A DNA stretch of 64,000 nt from Liolophura sinensis (lineage: Eukaryota; Mollusca; Polyplacophora; Chitonida; Chitonidae): the NCBI RefSeq assembly GCF_032854445.1, contig NC_088301.1, forward strand, positions 21,881,808 through 21,945,807, written 5' to 3'. Within the stretch, counting starts at the first letter, position 1. Each line of letters begins with the position of its first letter. A model generated the notes under the pieces. The model did no database searches. It saw only the letters and a program-made list of their open reading frames with translations, and was not told where the DNA came from. This document shows positions 43,900 to 55,545 of the stretch, piece by piece. Made by a program: the position numbers and the translations under genes.

Positions 43900-46090
43900 C
43901 CGTCGGCATTGTCACTCTTCGATATTTCAGGCATATTTTTTTGCATTTTGTTTATTACAGTGCTCATATCATGATGGTAAGAAACTGTTCAATGTTGTAA
44001 GTTGAGTCGTGGAAGAAACCGTTGTATTAAAATTCAGACTAACGTTAAATCTCCTGGCGCCAGCCTGTATCTGAACACTAGCACCCGATTGGCTTCTAGG
44101 AAGTGTAAGCAGATTTTGTGGTGAGTAAAGGAAAATCAGTCTTTTCTTCCGCTACACTGATGAGATTCTGTGAGCAACGCAGATAAAGTAACGTAGCAAA
44201 AACATTGTCCATTTGACGCATCTGGTCATTGGGAATAAATTTGTCTATCACAGAACTCCGGGTCGATACCCCTTCAAGAATTGAGGTGGTTGTTCAATAT
44301 TTTTAAATAATACGCGGAAAATATATCCACATATCCGACTTGTACACACTGGTCCGTGTTTTTGATGAAACCGCGATGTCAAGGAAAATCGATTCCACAA
44401 CAATAACTCTCTGGAGAGATTGCTTCTTTTAAAAAAACAAAAAAACAAAACAAAAAAAAAACAAATAGATTGGTTTGGAAAACATTATTTTTGCTGCATA
44501 ATAAGGATAAAGTAGTTTCACTGTTGAATGTGGGGGGTTATCCTACGTACATATATGTAGGACAGATCCAAACTCATTCGTTGAGATACCGAGCCTAAAA
44601 TATTGTTTCCCAGTTCAACAATTAAGTCATTTTAATAGGCTTCTGAAATTCCTGCAAAGCGACCTACAAGTAATTCGTATTTTTTAGTTCGTACATTTTT
44701 CTTGACCGCCAATATAAATTTTTGGCGCAGAAATCCAATCCCCGTAAATCTTTCGGTTTTTATCAAAATAAAATATTTTGTATGTATTTTATTTTTTTAA
44801 ATTGTAGGAAGACATCTGGCCATACTAATTAAGGTGTCATAACCAGAAATTACCAGTGTTCCCACATAGCCAATAGTTTCTCGTCATCCATACGTGTATA
44901 TACCATCATAACCCACTACTCGAGTTGGTGTTGAACACGAGACATGAATTGTCATGAAATCGTCGTGTGGCCACTATTTCAACTTTGCGGTAAACTCTGC
45001 CATGCTGTGTGTACACAATTCGATATCGATAATGTAAGAATGAGAATCAAGCGAACATTTGTCAATTTATATCGGTTGTATGGGTCTTTCGGCTAGATGT
45101 GCCATTTATTTTAGATTTGTATCATTTTACAGCTTTTCCCAATCACATTTCTAAGATTAAAATATCCCCTTGCGGGACATGCACTGAAAAAGGGGGATCG
45201 TAAAATTTATGTCATCGTGTCCAACAAATACCGGGCCACCTCTAGATAAAGTACCCGGACTTTTTCTCAAACTCATCTTCTAGGTTCTACATGTAGTTTT
45301 ATTTGTACTCACTGCGGCATCACTTGTGACAAGGAACTAACAATTTGCCGTTGAATGATTGTTCTCCGTTACAGTTCATTAACAAGGCCATTCCGCACAA
45401 GATATTTAAAGGTAGCACCATACATTTTCACAAGTCCTAAGTCAGCGACGAGCTGTCTTACCGCCTGTGTTTTCAACGACAGTCTCATTCTTGTAAAACG
45501 GTTTTTTTTTCGCTGTGTGGATGTCACCTCAGTTACTATTATCAGATGTATACCTTCGTAGCAGTATCGGACTATTAAGGTTTTCTTGTCATCGGAGTTC
45601 TTCTGCTCTCCAACACTGAAGAAACACATAAATAGTTTCTCAGAGTGGTTCTGCAACACACACAAAAAAAGGGATTTCTGATCAGTGTTTTTGCTCCATC
45701 TCCATTAATTTCCTGTGAAAAATTAACTGCGCTAAATTTATCCGTGTTTTGTTTTTGCATTTTCGCGGAATCAGAAGATGTCATTTTGTGATAGGCTGGC
45801 AAAAAACGTTCGTCAGACATTGAATTTGTGCATAGTGCTCACTATTTACTGATTAATGCTTATCTGTTAATTGCAGCTTGCTGTTCAGGAAGATAATATA
45901 GTGCAACAAAGAATGTGTAACATTTCATGGATGAGAAACCTCTGTCCAGCGAAAAGTTATCCAGATCCAGATCTCGATCAATGTTTATCACCATTAAGAG
46001 TTTGGACAAAAATGCATAGTATTGTCTCTTTGTCTAGTAGAAATTTGTCTGTTCAGCTGTGACAGGTTTAGCCCACTGTGTGTCTTCTGG
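43900..46090 (+). repeat. Family X copy
   Basis: AATCTCCTGGCGCCAGCCTG, GGAAAATCAGTCTTTTCTTC, AACATTGTCCATTTGACGCA, GTTTCACTGTTGAATG, a CACTGAAAAAGGGGGATCG segment and TTCCGCACAAGATATTTAAA keep the family order. An A-rich run lies at about 44430-44462. Confidence 0.7.
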
Positions 46091-46600
46091 TTTATTAAAA
46101 TCCCTTTATACTCGCACCTAGAGAATATTTCTTTAGCAAAATACTGTATGCACACGTCATAAATATTTTAATCTCTCTGTTTCATAAAAGTTCGAAATGA
46201 AAATGGATTAGTAAAATTAATTTGAAAATAGATTTGTTAATTTTCTCATGTTGGCCTATTAATAACAGGAAAGTATTTTTAACGGATGCGTTTTGATAAT
46301 GCAATAAGGATTAAAAATATAAACATTCACCTAACATACATTTGTAGGCAAAACAGACACAAACTCAAGTATATCTTTATTCTCAATTCTATAGTAAACC
46401 AGAGCTGTTTGCGCGACATATGCCATATCATTAGCATCTCGGCATACTCGTTTCGGGCTGGTGTATACACGATGTGTCTAGTGATCTAACAGCTGGTATG
46501 TCCTGGGTGTGTAAGCCCCATGCCCGGCGCTTTCGGTGATAACCCACCGTAATCCTCTGAAGAACACGTTTACTTATTTGAACAACGAAAGAGAGGAAAA

Positions 46601-47050
46601 TTAAAGGTGGTCAATGCATGGACCAGCCCCATGTCTTAGGCCCGCTTCAGAGTTTCCGCAGTGAGCAAGTTTTTGAGCTTTTGATTCTTTAAATTGTTGT
46701 TGGTGAGTATATACAGTAAAGTTCTTTTGAATAAATTGTCTGTTAGATGAGTTGCGAGATACCAATCCCACGTCACCTACATGTGTTGGTGTCGATTGAC
46801 GACGACGACATAGGGGCATTGTTATCCAGATCAGGAGAGCCGACAGCATTGACAAACAAGTGTTATCGCTACAGAGATGCAATACACACATACCTATTTT
46901 ATCAACTAGTAACTCATTACGACGAAATAAGAAAGCAGATATACCACCAAAGAGCTGCTAAGATGTCTTGTTTCGGCAAAAATTGTGCTTTGAGCAGCCA
47001 TTTCATGGTACTTCTGTTATAGTTGAATTCGTTCAAGTTCACAGTTTAGA
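46601..47050 (+). repeat. Diverged repeat shared with 60740-61060
   Basis: GAGTTGCGAGATACCAATCC, CACGTCACCTACATGTG and TCGATTGACGACGAC resemble GTTGAGAAGTACCAGTCCCA, CAACACCGAGATGTAC and ACCGACAGACGACG at about 60755-60810. The 46747-47022 plus-strand frame (91 codons, with SIDDDDIGALLSRSG) lies in it. I do not recognise it. No SINE or LINE end was seen. Confidence 0.4.
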
Positions 47051-47225
47051 CAGCAGAATTTAGTACAATTTTGATAAAAATGACCTTTAGAATAGCTTTT
47101 AATATACTTGAGTTTATGTTTGTTTGTCTACAAATCTTTATTAAGTCTTTATGTTGGTATTTTTGTTGTTCATTCAAAACAATATAGGCCTACTTACAAT
47201 TACAACCCATTCTAATTACTCATAC

Positions 47226-47386
47226 TAGCTTCTTCTCTGTTATGGGAAGGTTGGCCAGCAGGCTGCTGTTGAGAGGGGTGTCGCTCGAGCTCTACCCGGT
47301 TTCCCCCGAGCATAATGCTGTCCGCCGTCGTATAACGGAAACATTTTTGAGTACGGCGTAAATCGTCAATCAAATAAAAAAAAAAT
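47226..47386 (+). mobile_element. SINE without head
   Basis: CTTCTTCTCTGTTATGGGAA, CTACCCGGTTTCCCCCGAGC, ATAATGCTGTCCGCCGTCGT and TTGAGTACGGCGTAAATCGT, then an A-rich tail. Confidence 0.8.
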
Positions 47387-47850
47387 AATTATATTATTAT
47401 AATACACCTTTTTCCATTAGTTATTATTGCAAAGCAAATTTAATAAAATATGCTTTTACATCATAATTTTATCCCTTTTTAATTAAAACCTCAATTAAAT
47501 AGAAAACTTAAAATACTTCAGATATGTGCATAAATTGGTTTGCTAATAAAATATTTTCTCGGTGCAAGCTAGTGATATCCGACTACAGACAAATGTACCA
47601 TGCATATTTGTGGTCAATCTTTTAAAAAGAAGAGACTGGGATCTGGATTAGAGCCACAATTTAATGGACGGGCCATTCTGTGCACAAAATTCCGTCCAAA
47701 TATCAGAATAACTAGTCATTTCTAGTCGCCGAAAGACGCACAGATAAACAAATAATCGCCAAGTTATCGTATCGTAAAGCACGTCATTGGTGTACTATGA
47801 TTAAGGTTCAGAGTTAGTTATTCAAGTAACTTTATGACACATATGTCCAT
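47387..47850. other. No feature seen
   Basis: AT-rich DNA without a supported frame or repeat. Confidence 0.35.
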
Positions 47851-47982
47851 AATCAGTTGCGCATTTCATCAGTTGCCTATGCATTTCATCAGTCGCCCAC
47901 GCATTTCATCACTTGCCCATGCATTTCATCACTTGCCCACTCATTTCAACAGTTGCCCATGCATTTCATAAGTGATTTGCCG
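47851..47982. repeat. 20-bp tandem repeat, about 6 units
   Basis: Units of the form GCATTTCATCACTTGCCCAT, with one or two changes each, ending in GCATTTCATAAGTGATTTGC. The 47857-48213 frame is formed by it. Confidence 0.9.
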
Positions 47983-48059
47983 TGCAAGTTAAATTTGTGT
48001 GAGTGGATGGCAACTGGGAACAAGTCGTGTGAAGCAAAACATGAAGAACAAACATATAT

Positions 48060-48900
48060 CAACATTTCACATCTCTCTTTATTCATAACCAGGATACCCT
48101 GTGATTACCTGAACAACTTGGCCCCCGTACCGGCCATCGCATTACTGTGTTGTATGGAACAAGGAAATTATCACGGGATTATGGCGGGAGAGAACTACAC
48201 GTCCGGCTGCTGACAACCGTGGAAAGTTTCGTATCCAAGCATTATTCTCCTAATCTGCTCTTTTTGTTGGCCTCAAGTTAGACAAACGCCCTATTACTGC
48301 CTCATTTCCAAAAGGCCAAACACTTTTTCTGCTGATGTGTTGTCGATGTTTACCTGTTTTTGTTTTAGCCACGCCACATGTAGAGATATTTACAAGGTAA
48401 TCATTAAATTGAATTGACGGGTCATTACTGCTGGGCTGTTCTTCCTGTCAGAAAGAAACTGACCTGACAAATAATGACAGATGTTTCCACTCAAAGAGAC
48501 CGTTTTTTTCTATCGGGTTATTTTTTCACAAAAAAAAATCCGCTGTCATGTAATACAGCCTTAAAATTCGGCTGTTATAATGTGTTTTTTTTTCCGTTTC
48601 CGTGCAAATGGTATGAATTTACATTTCTGTCTTACTTATATGGTAATCTGAAAACGGCAGCGATCGCAGGTAACCTAGTTACAGATTGCTGATATCATGA
48701 AGATCTAGCAGTACTTTGACCTGTTCCCCGTGCTGAGCTCCAATCGCAGATGTACGAAGAGTGTCGATATTCAAATGTTTCCTCAAATACTACCTGGTGT
48801 TGAACATACTCTGTTAACTTACCAGCAAATTAACCATCGCAGTTCGGTCTTCCACACTGGTTCCTTTTTTGTGGCTCTCCAAAAAAGTATGTTTATCTAA
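48060..48900 (-). repeat. Family X copy, inverted, with module M copy 4 (48090-48490)
   Basis: Reverse-strand module strings include TTACTGCCTCATTTCCAAAA, GGCCAAACACTTTTTCTGCT, CACGCCACATGTAGAGATAT and TTACAAGGTAATCATTAAAT. The part 48680-48900 matches the reverse complement of 24790-25000 and holds the inverted exon-like segment. Confidence 0.8.
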
Positions 48901-49840
48901 CATTAAAAATATAATACGGCTAAATATTTCACAGTTGTTTTCTCACAGAAAGCCATGTGGCGTAATGGAGAAATACTGATGTACTCTCTCTTTTCGATCT
49001 GTGGCGCAATTAATACTGTGGACCCGAGAGGAGATGCTGAACAATGCTTAGAAAAACCATCGTGGACTGGACACCTTCTGTGATTGTCACTGCGGAATAC
49101 ATCCAAAAACAGTGAATAAATTGACGCTCAACGAGGAAAAATTACTCTTTAACATTTAGAAACTTGTCATTCAAATTGTATCTATTTAGACAGCTTGCTG
49201 CAAAACAAGGAAAGGGGAACATGTGTGAAGATACCTTTGCATGTCTTCTGCGATAACTTTTGGTCAGTGCTATTACCCACCCTCTGGAGGTTTCCAAGGT
49301 AGCAAAATGTTATGACTTCACTTCCAGCATCCACAGCTAAAAAACTGTAAGCATGCCAGGTTGATTTTTTGATATAATGTGGAGAAAAGTGCAAGCATTG
49401 GAAGCGTGGCACTGTACCACGCAAAGCAAGGGGATATATATTTTGGGGATTGAAGTTGACAAATTTACTAAATAAATAAGAAAAAATCAATATACTCCCT
49501 GTAACTTATACTGTCACGTTATCTGTGATCAGAGGGTAAGGTTTCCGATGCCAGTTCGAGGTAGCCCTAGACGTGTGCAGGTTTGGTGCCCATGTTGACG
49601 AGATTTCCCATGGTGGTTTTAGGTAGGAATTGTTAAGCTCTTCAACATATACATTTAGATTTATTTTGATTCGTGCGCCCAAAATGCCTTAGTGACAAAA
49701 CAATGTGCGTTCGTCCGGTTAAAGTGTGACGTGGCTCTTCGCAAGAACTTTCATTTGAGGGAACAAGACAGTTGTGTGTAATGACAGAATTGCCGCCTCA
49801 ATCGTGTATAGGAGAAACCTTGATCCTACATGTGTTTTAA
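48901..49840. other. No supported gene
   Basis: Minus-strand frames at 48903-49106 and 49182-49490 have no recognised motif. Confidence 0.3.
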
Positions 49841-50400
49841 GGTGGTCTCTTCATACAAGACAAACTGAGTTATGTTTTGCAAACTGATTTTTTTCGTTTT
49901 GTTCAGACAAGCTACTTATTCTAAATTTATTGTTGCAGGAATTGATTTTCTATGACATCGTTATTTTAGTTATTTTATTTATTTATTTGACTGGTGTTTT
50001 ACGCCATACTCAAGAATATTTCACTTATACGACGGCGGCCAACATTACGGTGGGAGGAAACCGGGCAGAACCCCGGGGAAACCCACGATCGTTGTTTTAA
50101 GATAACTGGAACCAATGTGCACAAGTCGGATCTGTGCACGTGTTTTCCGTGTCTCCTTTATAAAATAAAAATAAAATAACAGCTAACTCCGTGCTTGAAG
50201 GGGTATCGACCCACAATTCTGTGACAGACAAGTCTAATTCTATTGAACAGATGTGTCAAATGAACAATGTTTTTACCATGACACTTAATCTGCATTGCGC
50301 GCAGAATCTCATCATTTTAGCCAAGGACAGTTTTTGTTCTTGCTCTAAACATGTTGTGCTTAAACACAAGTCTCATCTTCCGTTCTTGACGTAATGATAT
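49841..50400 (-). repeat. Family X blocks A and B, inverted, carrying a SINE
   Basis: TTTTGCAAACTGATTTTTTT, TTGTTGCAGGAATTGATTTT, GGGGTATCGACCCACAATTC and TGTCAAATGAACAATGTTTT are reverse complements of blocks A and B. A SINE (49974-50090) lies between the two blocks. Confidence 0.7.
49974..50090 (-). mobile_element. SINE 3' part inserted in family X
   Basis: TTTATTTGACTGGTGTTTTA, CGCCATACTCAAGAATATTT, CACTTATACGACGGCGGCCA, ACATTACGGTGGGAGGAAAC and CCCCGGGGAAACCCACGATC. The copy stops there without a head. Confidence 0.85.
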
Positions 50401-50403
50401 AGT

Positions 50404-50600
50404 TATTTCGCTTATACGACGGCGGCCAGTATTATATGTGGGAGGAAACCGGATAAAGACCAGGGGCTCCACCAAGTCTTCCCACGCACGACAATAGGGT
50501 AGGAACACAGCATGATCTTGATCTGAACCCCCGGCAACCGCATTGAAGAGAGGCTCCAAAATCATTGTGCTGTATCAGCACGCTAACCGTTCTTTCCGAT
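50404..50600 (-). mobile_element. tRNA-headed SINE, tail-truncated
   Basis: CGCTTATACGACGGCGGCCA through GGGAGGAAACCGGATAAAGA, CTTCCCACGCACGACAATAG, GGCAACCGCATTGAAGAGAG and CAGCACGCTAACCGTTCTTT, the last being the reverse complement of the tRNA-like head. Confidence 0.85.
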
Positions 50601-51300
50601 GTAACATTCCAGCGATGAAGCGCTATAAATAAAGTATAAGGCCAATGCCATTGTCCCGCCACAAGATGGCATGGTCGTTATACAACCGGAATATTGTTGA
50701 AACTAAAACAATTTAGTCTATTGTCCCAATACTAGGCTTTTTTTTTAAGTCAAACAGATTTGCGGCTACGCATCTAACATTTTACCTCATATCAAGTTTT
50801 AATAGTTTTTAATGTTACTGTAACATGAACGTTATACAGTGTAGTAGACAAAAAATACTTCGGTAGCATATACCACATCGTGGTCAAACAAGTCAAACAA
50901 GAAATGATAAACGCCAGTACCAATCAAGGGCTTAATATTTAACGCTCAACAAATTTGATGGTCTGGAGATCCCTCGCTTCCATTAAAATAAGACCGCTTT
51001 GATCATTACGATGGCTACTGCAAAAGATATACCTCAAACTTGAAAAAAGGAAAAGTGAAAAGGGCTTACTATATATTTGATTTTTGATTGTTCCCCAAGG
51101 TTTTCCTTTCGTAGTTATCATTGTCTGTCTGCATGTATGTATGCTTGTAATGTAGCGTTTGTACAGACATGAAAAATGCGATAAAACTGAGATCTTGCAT
51201 GGCTAGCAGTCATCGCTACATGGATGTCTCGTCTAAACCTTGTAAACGTCCGTGGATGCAGGTAGATCATAGCAAAATAGACAAAGGCTACACAATACGT
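50601..51300. other. No supported gene
   Basis: Two short minus-strand frames without motifs. No repeat recognised. Confidence 0.3.
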
Positions 51301-52400
51301 GGCACTTAATTCGACATTATGATTATCTAAACAACAGCACCTGGGGACGGACCCTCGCGGTAATTGGTTTGTACAGAACACGAAGATTATCACAGCATGT
51401 GGTGGGAGAGAATTTCACATCCGTATGCTGGCAACCTGTGGAGAGTTTCGTATTCAGCTGTGAGGCATTACTCACCTTTCCTTCTGTTTTTATGAGAGTC
51501 AAATCAGACAAACAGCCTATTACTGCCTCATTTCCAAAAGGCCAAACACTTTTTCTGCCGATGTGTTGTCGGTGTTTACATGTTTTTGCCCTCAGTCACG
51601 CCACATGTAGAGTTATTTACAAGGTAATCATTAAATGGAAGTGGCGGGGTATTTCTGCCGGGTTTGTCTTCCTATAAAAAGGAAAATTAACAGACCAAAA
51701 AAGACAGATACTTTTGCTCCCATTGGTCATTTTTCTTACATCGCAATTTTTACCAAAATATAGAAACAAACTCTTGAAGCAAAATCTTATTTCATGTCGA
51801 GCGAAAAGAGTGTGCGGACATTTAATCCGCGGCTTCTGTTGATTTCCACATGCTTGAAAACACATAGATTGTGTGCATGCATTGACATTTCTTAGAATGA
51901 ATTGCTTTTTGTGACATTATTTCGCTAAGAACTGCTTTCATATTTAAGTCAACCTACAGAAGTTAACCTGAGTCAATCATACAAACAGCCTATTGCTGCC
52001 TAACTTCCAAAAGGCCAAACGCTTTTTCTGCTGATGTGTTGTCGGTGTTTACATGTTTTTGCCTCAGTCACGCCACATGTAGAGTTATTTACAAGGTAAT
52101 CATTAAATGAAAGTGACATGGCAATACAGCCCGGCATGTCTTCCTGTCAGAAAGAAAATGACCTAACAAGTAATGACAGATATTTCCACTCTTAAAAAAG
52201 CCTCCTGCATCAATCTCTCCGTGTCAAATAGAAAGACGCTGTGTGAACGTTTAATCCGTGGCTTCTTTGGCTCATTATGTGTTTATTGTGAAAGCGCCAT
52301 ATTTAATTCCCGCCCGAACAAACTTTCTTCTAATACAGCTTTTTTTTTATTTGGCTATTAAAATAAGTATTTCCATGGCCGGCATTTGGATTTTGATATG
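51300..52400 (-). repeat. Two family X copies in inverted orientation, module M copies 5 and 6
   Basis: The same run CTGCCTCATTTCCAAAAGGC, CAAACACTTTTTCTGCCGAT, GTTGTCGGTGTTTACATGTT and CACGCCACATGTAGAGTTAT occurs at about 51524-51620 and again at about 51990-52090 with a spacing of about 470 bp. The first copy has the fuller module (51335-51720). The second is shorter (51970-52205). Confidence 0.8.
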
Positions 52401-53140
52401 CTTGCAAATTTATACTCTGTGGTTACATTGATATTGAAAGGGCTGTGAACGATGGATTTTCTTTTTGCAGCAACATGTTTCTTAGGACTATTTGCATAAT
52501 GAAATCAGCCTAATATAAAGGCAACGAAAAGCCCTCTAGCGGTATCTCGTTAATTTAAACACTTCCGCAAGTTACCGAGGGAGAAGAATTGATCAAGCGT
52601 CAGTTACATAAACTTTTTACTGCGCCGCGGGTTTCTTCTTAATAAAATAATACACTTCTTTTCTAAGCCACTTTCTTTTATGCAAACTACGGCGAATAAC
52701 GTTAATCAATAAACTAGGCGCTGAGTGCAGTCAGTAAACAGTGAAGTTTGGCGAATAAGTTTAGTGTTTAAGTTTAATAAGAACGTGTTTGTCATAATAT
52801 TACAAAATGACATTAAAAGGACGAAATTGTCATAAAAAACTTTCGACTGCCTCACTAATTTTGTTCTTCTTTTCTGGTTTCGCGAAAAACACAACACAGA
52901 TAAATGTAGTCCACCTGATTAATCACCTGAAATCAAATGGAGATCAATAAAAAAACATTTATCAGACGTCTCTTTTGCTGTGTTGCAGTAAGTGAGTTTC
53001 TGTGTTTTGTCCGTGTTAAAGCAGAGTTGAAAAGCTATACAAAAAACACGGTGAACTGAAATCCTTAAGAGTCTGTTACTACGATGAAGGTGTCCAAACA
53101 GTAACTGAGCCTAGAATATCCAGAGAGAAAAAAACTGTTC
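52401..53140. other. No supported gene
   Basis: AT-rich stretch with no conserved frame. It lies just beyond the 3' end of the inverted Naiad-type copy. Confidence 0.35.
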
Positions 53141-53143
53141 AAC

Positions 53144-53482
53144 TCATATGAGTTTGTCCTTAAAATATAGGTATTTAGAGAGTTTACCCTTAGACAAGGA
53201 ATGGGGAAATGATTGAGTGCTATGGTATATGTTTATATTGGATGATATATGAATATTAAAGATACAAAATTGCCTGGTCGAAACTTCATGTTTGTATAAA
53301 ACATAAGCATCAAGTCCGACATTTATATACCATTCGTAGTCCGTAAAGGGTGTTCCAAGTCGATAATCGCAAGATCCATTTCCAAAACAACGTTTAATAC
53401 TACATGTAGTTCCCAAAGACAAAGGTGTGTAAGAAATTATACAGGAAATAAAGCCGGTGACACACAACAGAGAAGCGGTCAT
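53144..53482 (-). CDS. Open frame across the 3' end of the second Naiad-type copy (doubtful)
   Basis: A 112-codon frame starts at an ATG shared with the first copy (MTASLLCV in both) and runs past the point where the copies stop matching, through RQFCIFNIHISSNINIYHST and FPHSLSKGKLSKYLY. Penelope-like elements often sit in partial tandems with pseudo-LTRs, so this could be the start of the element's own leader or 5' ORF belonging to an adjoining copy. It could equally be chance. No known domain seen. Confidence 0.2.
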   Translation of the reverse strand: MTASLLCVTGFISCIISYTPLSLGTTCSIKRCFGNGSCDYRLGTPFTDYEWYINVGLDAYVLYKHEVSTRQFCIFNIHISSNINIYHSTQSFPHSLSKGKLSKYLYFKDKLI

Positions 53483-54670
53483 CAGTTTTTAATGATGCCG
53501 GGCAGACAGTGGATATTCTAGGCATGAATTCCATATCTAAGTTCAAATTCGTAGTCCGTGAATGAATTCCAGGTCAAATAACAATTAAACATCTACATTG
53601 TTAAATACCATGTACGTGATATATATGTACATAGGGATAACAGCGCCGTCTATGTGGTTGATCAAAATGCAGATCGCCAGAGATTCTGAACGCTCTGTCC
53701 ATGCATGCCAACGAGAGTGTTATACTCACTGTAAAATTTGAGAAACTTAGAATGAAGGCGTTTGATGGAGTATTTTTGACAAACTAGTTTTTGAACTAAC
53801 AACTTGTGACGCAGATTAAAGTCATCACAATTAACGCAAGATCTGACAAATCGAGAGATATACAAGGCGAGATATGTATACGCCATATGCAGGACCCTTT
53901 AGTATATTGCTATCCAAATAAGGATAATTTACAATATCAAAATTGAAATTATCCCTTTTGTCGTAAAGGCGACGTGAAAAGAAACCTCATTCGTCTTTGC
54001 ACAGATATAGATCCAAATAAGATGTACCATCAGGACTATCTGTTGTCTCCTTTAAATCCAATGAAGGCGGATAGATTCCTTTCACCGCTTCAGCAATATG
54101 GGGATTATTTAACACCAGTAGATCATCAATATACCGCTTGGTAAATGAAAAGGATCGAGCTTTAAAGATATTACTTTTAAGGAATTTCTGCATATAGTCG
54201 TATTCATATGAAAACAGGTATAGGTCTGCCAAAATTGGCGCACAATTGGTACCCACTGCAATACCTATGCACTGCTGGTAAATGGTATCCCCGAATTTCG
54301 CATAGATGTTATTAATGAGAAATTCAAGTAATTCAATAAATAATGTAACACCCCATGAGTGGCAACCTTTATAAATAGTAGAACTAAAGAAAGCCTTATT
54401 GCTTCTGACGTTAATGTAACAGTGACCTGTTTTAGTAAATACCGAGACAATTAACGACGATATTCTTTCAATAAGACCTTTGTGAGGAATCGTAGTATAG
54501 AGAGTAGAGAAATCCCATGTGGATACGTCTTTGCACGGTGTATATGCATATGAGCATCAAGTTCTTCTGTAAGATGTTTGGAGTTGTTAAGAATCCACAT
54601 GCAGTTGAGACCTGAATTTTTTGTTATGGCACAACAATACTTATTCCAAAATGACTTTACTTCTTGTAAC
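53280..54670 (-). mobile_element. Naiad-type Penelope-like retroelement, second copy, 5'-truncated
   Basis: Reverse-complement match to 32931-34590, starting within the RT fingers (homology stops at 54670) and reaching the 3' end near 53280. It lacks the 315-bp segment found at 34004-34318 in the first copy. Endonuclease and CxC region are absent because of truncation. Confidence 0.85.
53660..54670 (-). pseudogene. Reverse transcriptase fragment of the second Naiad-type copy
   Basis: On the minus strand motif A reads WDFSTLYTTIPH with the catalytic Asp intact (codon at 54512-54514). The motif B region reads VGTNCAPILADLYLFSYEYD, and motif C YIDDLL is at 54122-54133. A two-base insertion at about 54540 shifts the frame upstream. 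From there the frame is open to an in-frame TGA at 53987-53989, which replaces the Gln codon CAA of the first copy. After that TGA the frame continues with LYDKRDNF-like sequence. About 180 codons are therefore uninterrupted, more than in the matching part of the first copy. Confidence 0.8.
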
Positions 54671-54919
54671 GCACCTTTTGAAAAAATATGTTAAAACTTG
54701 TTGATAAAAACGATATCTACACTATATAATCTCCTTAAATTTATATCAGGGACGGTGTGGCATTAATATCTAAATCTGATTTAACCTTTAAGCCATGTTT
54801 GAACATCCGTCGTCCGATGAATTTTTCTTCTTCTCATATCAATGAACACGGCATTTTTTGTTCTATATACGAAACCCAACTATCGCTGCACTCAGTGACA
54901 CGGAAGCATTTGCAGCTGG
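54671..54919. other. Flank of the second Naiad-type copy, no gene
   Basis: Begins with CACCTTTTGAAAAAATATG. A TTGATAAAAACGATAT string (about 54700) also occurs at the left edge of the family X tandem (about 25765). Confidence 0.4.
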
Positions 54920-55545
54920 AATGTTTCCCTCAAAAGGAGGCGCATAATTAAGTGTAGGAAGATGCCACAATAACTTCATGGCTGTCAGAGAATTCGTGTT
55001 AACCCCATCTCTTTACATTACTCTAAGCTTCGAACATATATGTGAAACGTACACGAGCTCGAGATTCCGCAGTGCCTGAGATTACAGTCAAGGGTTGGGT
55101 TTATAACAACAAAATTAAGACTGAGGATGATTACCTCTGACTATGCTGTAATTCTGAACTTGCCACACGCCAGTTAACCCTATGTCGGCTTGTCTTAGTA
55201 GAATCCTAAGAAGGCCGGTTTGATATCACACACAACTCTCAAGTATCTGGTCACGGCTATCTCGTCACACTTCGAAAACCTTCTCGAACTTTGTCAGTTT
55301 TTGTTTCCTTCTTTAAACATGTAAGGACCCAGTTACTTGTCTGCTCTGGGCCTCACGTCGTCTTTAGCATTATATCAGTCAAGGCACGGAATAGCATGTC
55401 ATTTCACCATGTCCCTTGCAGTAGACCGGTTCCCAACCCACGTGTTTATGATGCTGCGTCACTGGATAGACATGTTGAAGAAAACAAACTCGACACTGCT
55501 CCAAGTTTCAGTATAGGCCTAATGACACCGGATAAACAGGTAAGA
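54920..55545 (+). repeat. Paralogous segment, copy 1 (partner 63305-64000)
   Basis: Shared, in order: TCAAAAGGAGGCG, TTCGTGTTAAC, TTACATTACTCTAAGCTTC, GAGATTCCGCAGTG/GAGATTTCTCAGTG, GGGTTGGGTTTAT/GGATTGGGTTTAT, TATCTGGTCACGGC and the exon-like end. Copy 1 lacks both SINE-type inserts present in copy 2. Confidence 0.8.
55422..55539 (+). CDS. Exon-like segment conserved in a paralogous copy (gene unknown)
   Basis: ATGTCCCTTGCAG gives an acceptor (AG at 55420-55421) and CAG|GTAAGAATC a donor (GT at 55540). The frame reads RPVPNPRVYDAASL, then DRHVEENKLDTAPSFSIGLM and TPDKQ. In the partner at the right edge the same frame gives ASLNHSVKDNRLDTSPSFNL and GLATPDNH. Differences are mostly conservative (D/N, E/K, K/R, A/S, I/L), as expected of a constrained protein. 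Read without the acceptor, an ATG at 55398 would also start it. The family is not recognised; the Pro/Ser/Asp content suggests a surface or disordered region. Confidence 0.45.

Noticed and set aside
47851-47982. CRISPR array
   Set aside because: The 20-bp units are contiguous without spacers, and the genome is eukaryotic.
53987-53989. Selenocysteine codon in the second Naiad-type copy
   Set aside because: The equivalent codon in the first copy is Gln, not Cys, and no SECIS was identified. Kept only as something to check.
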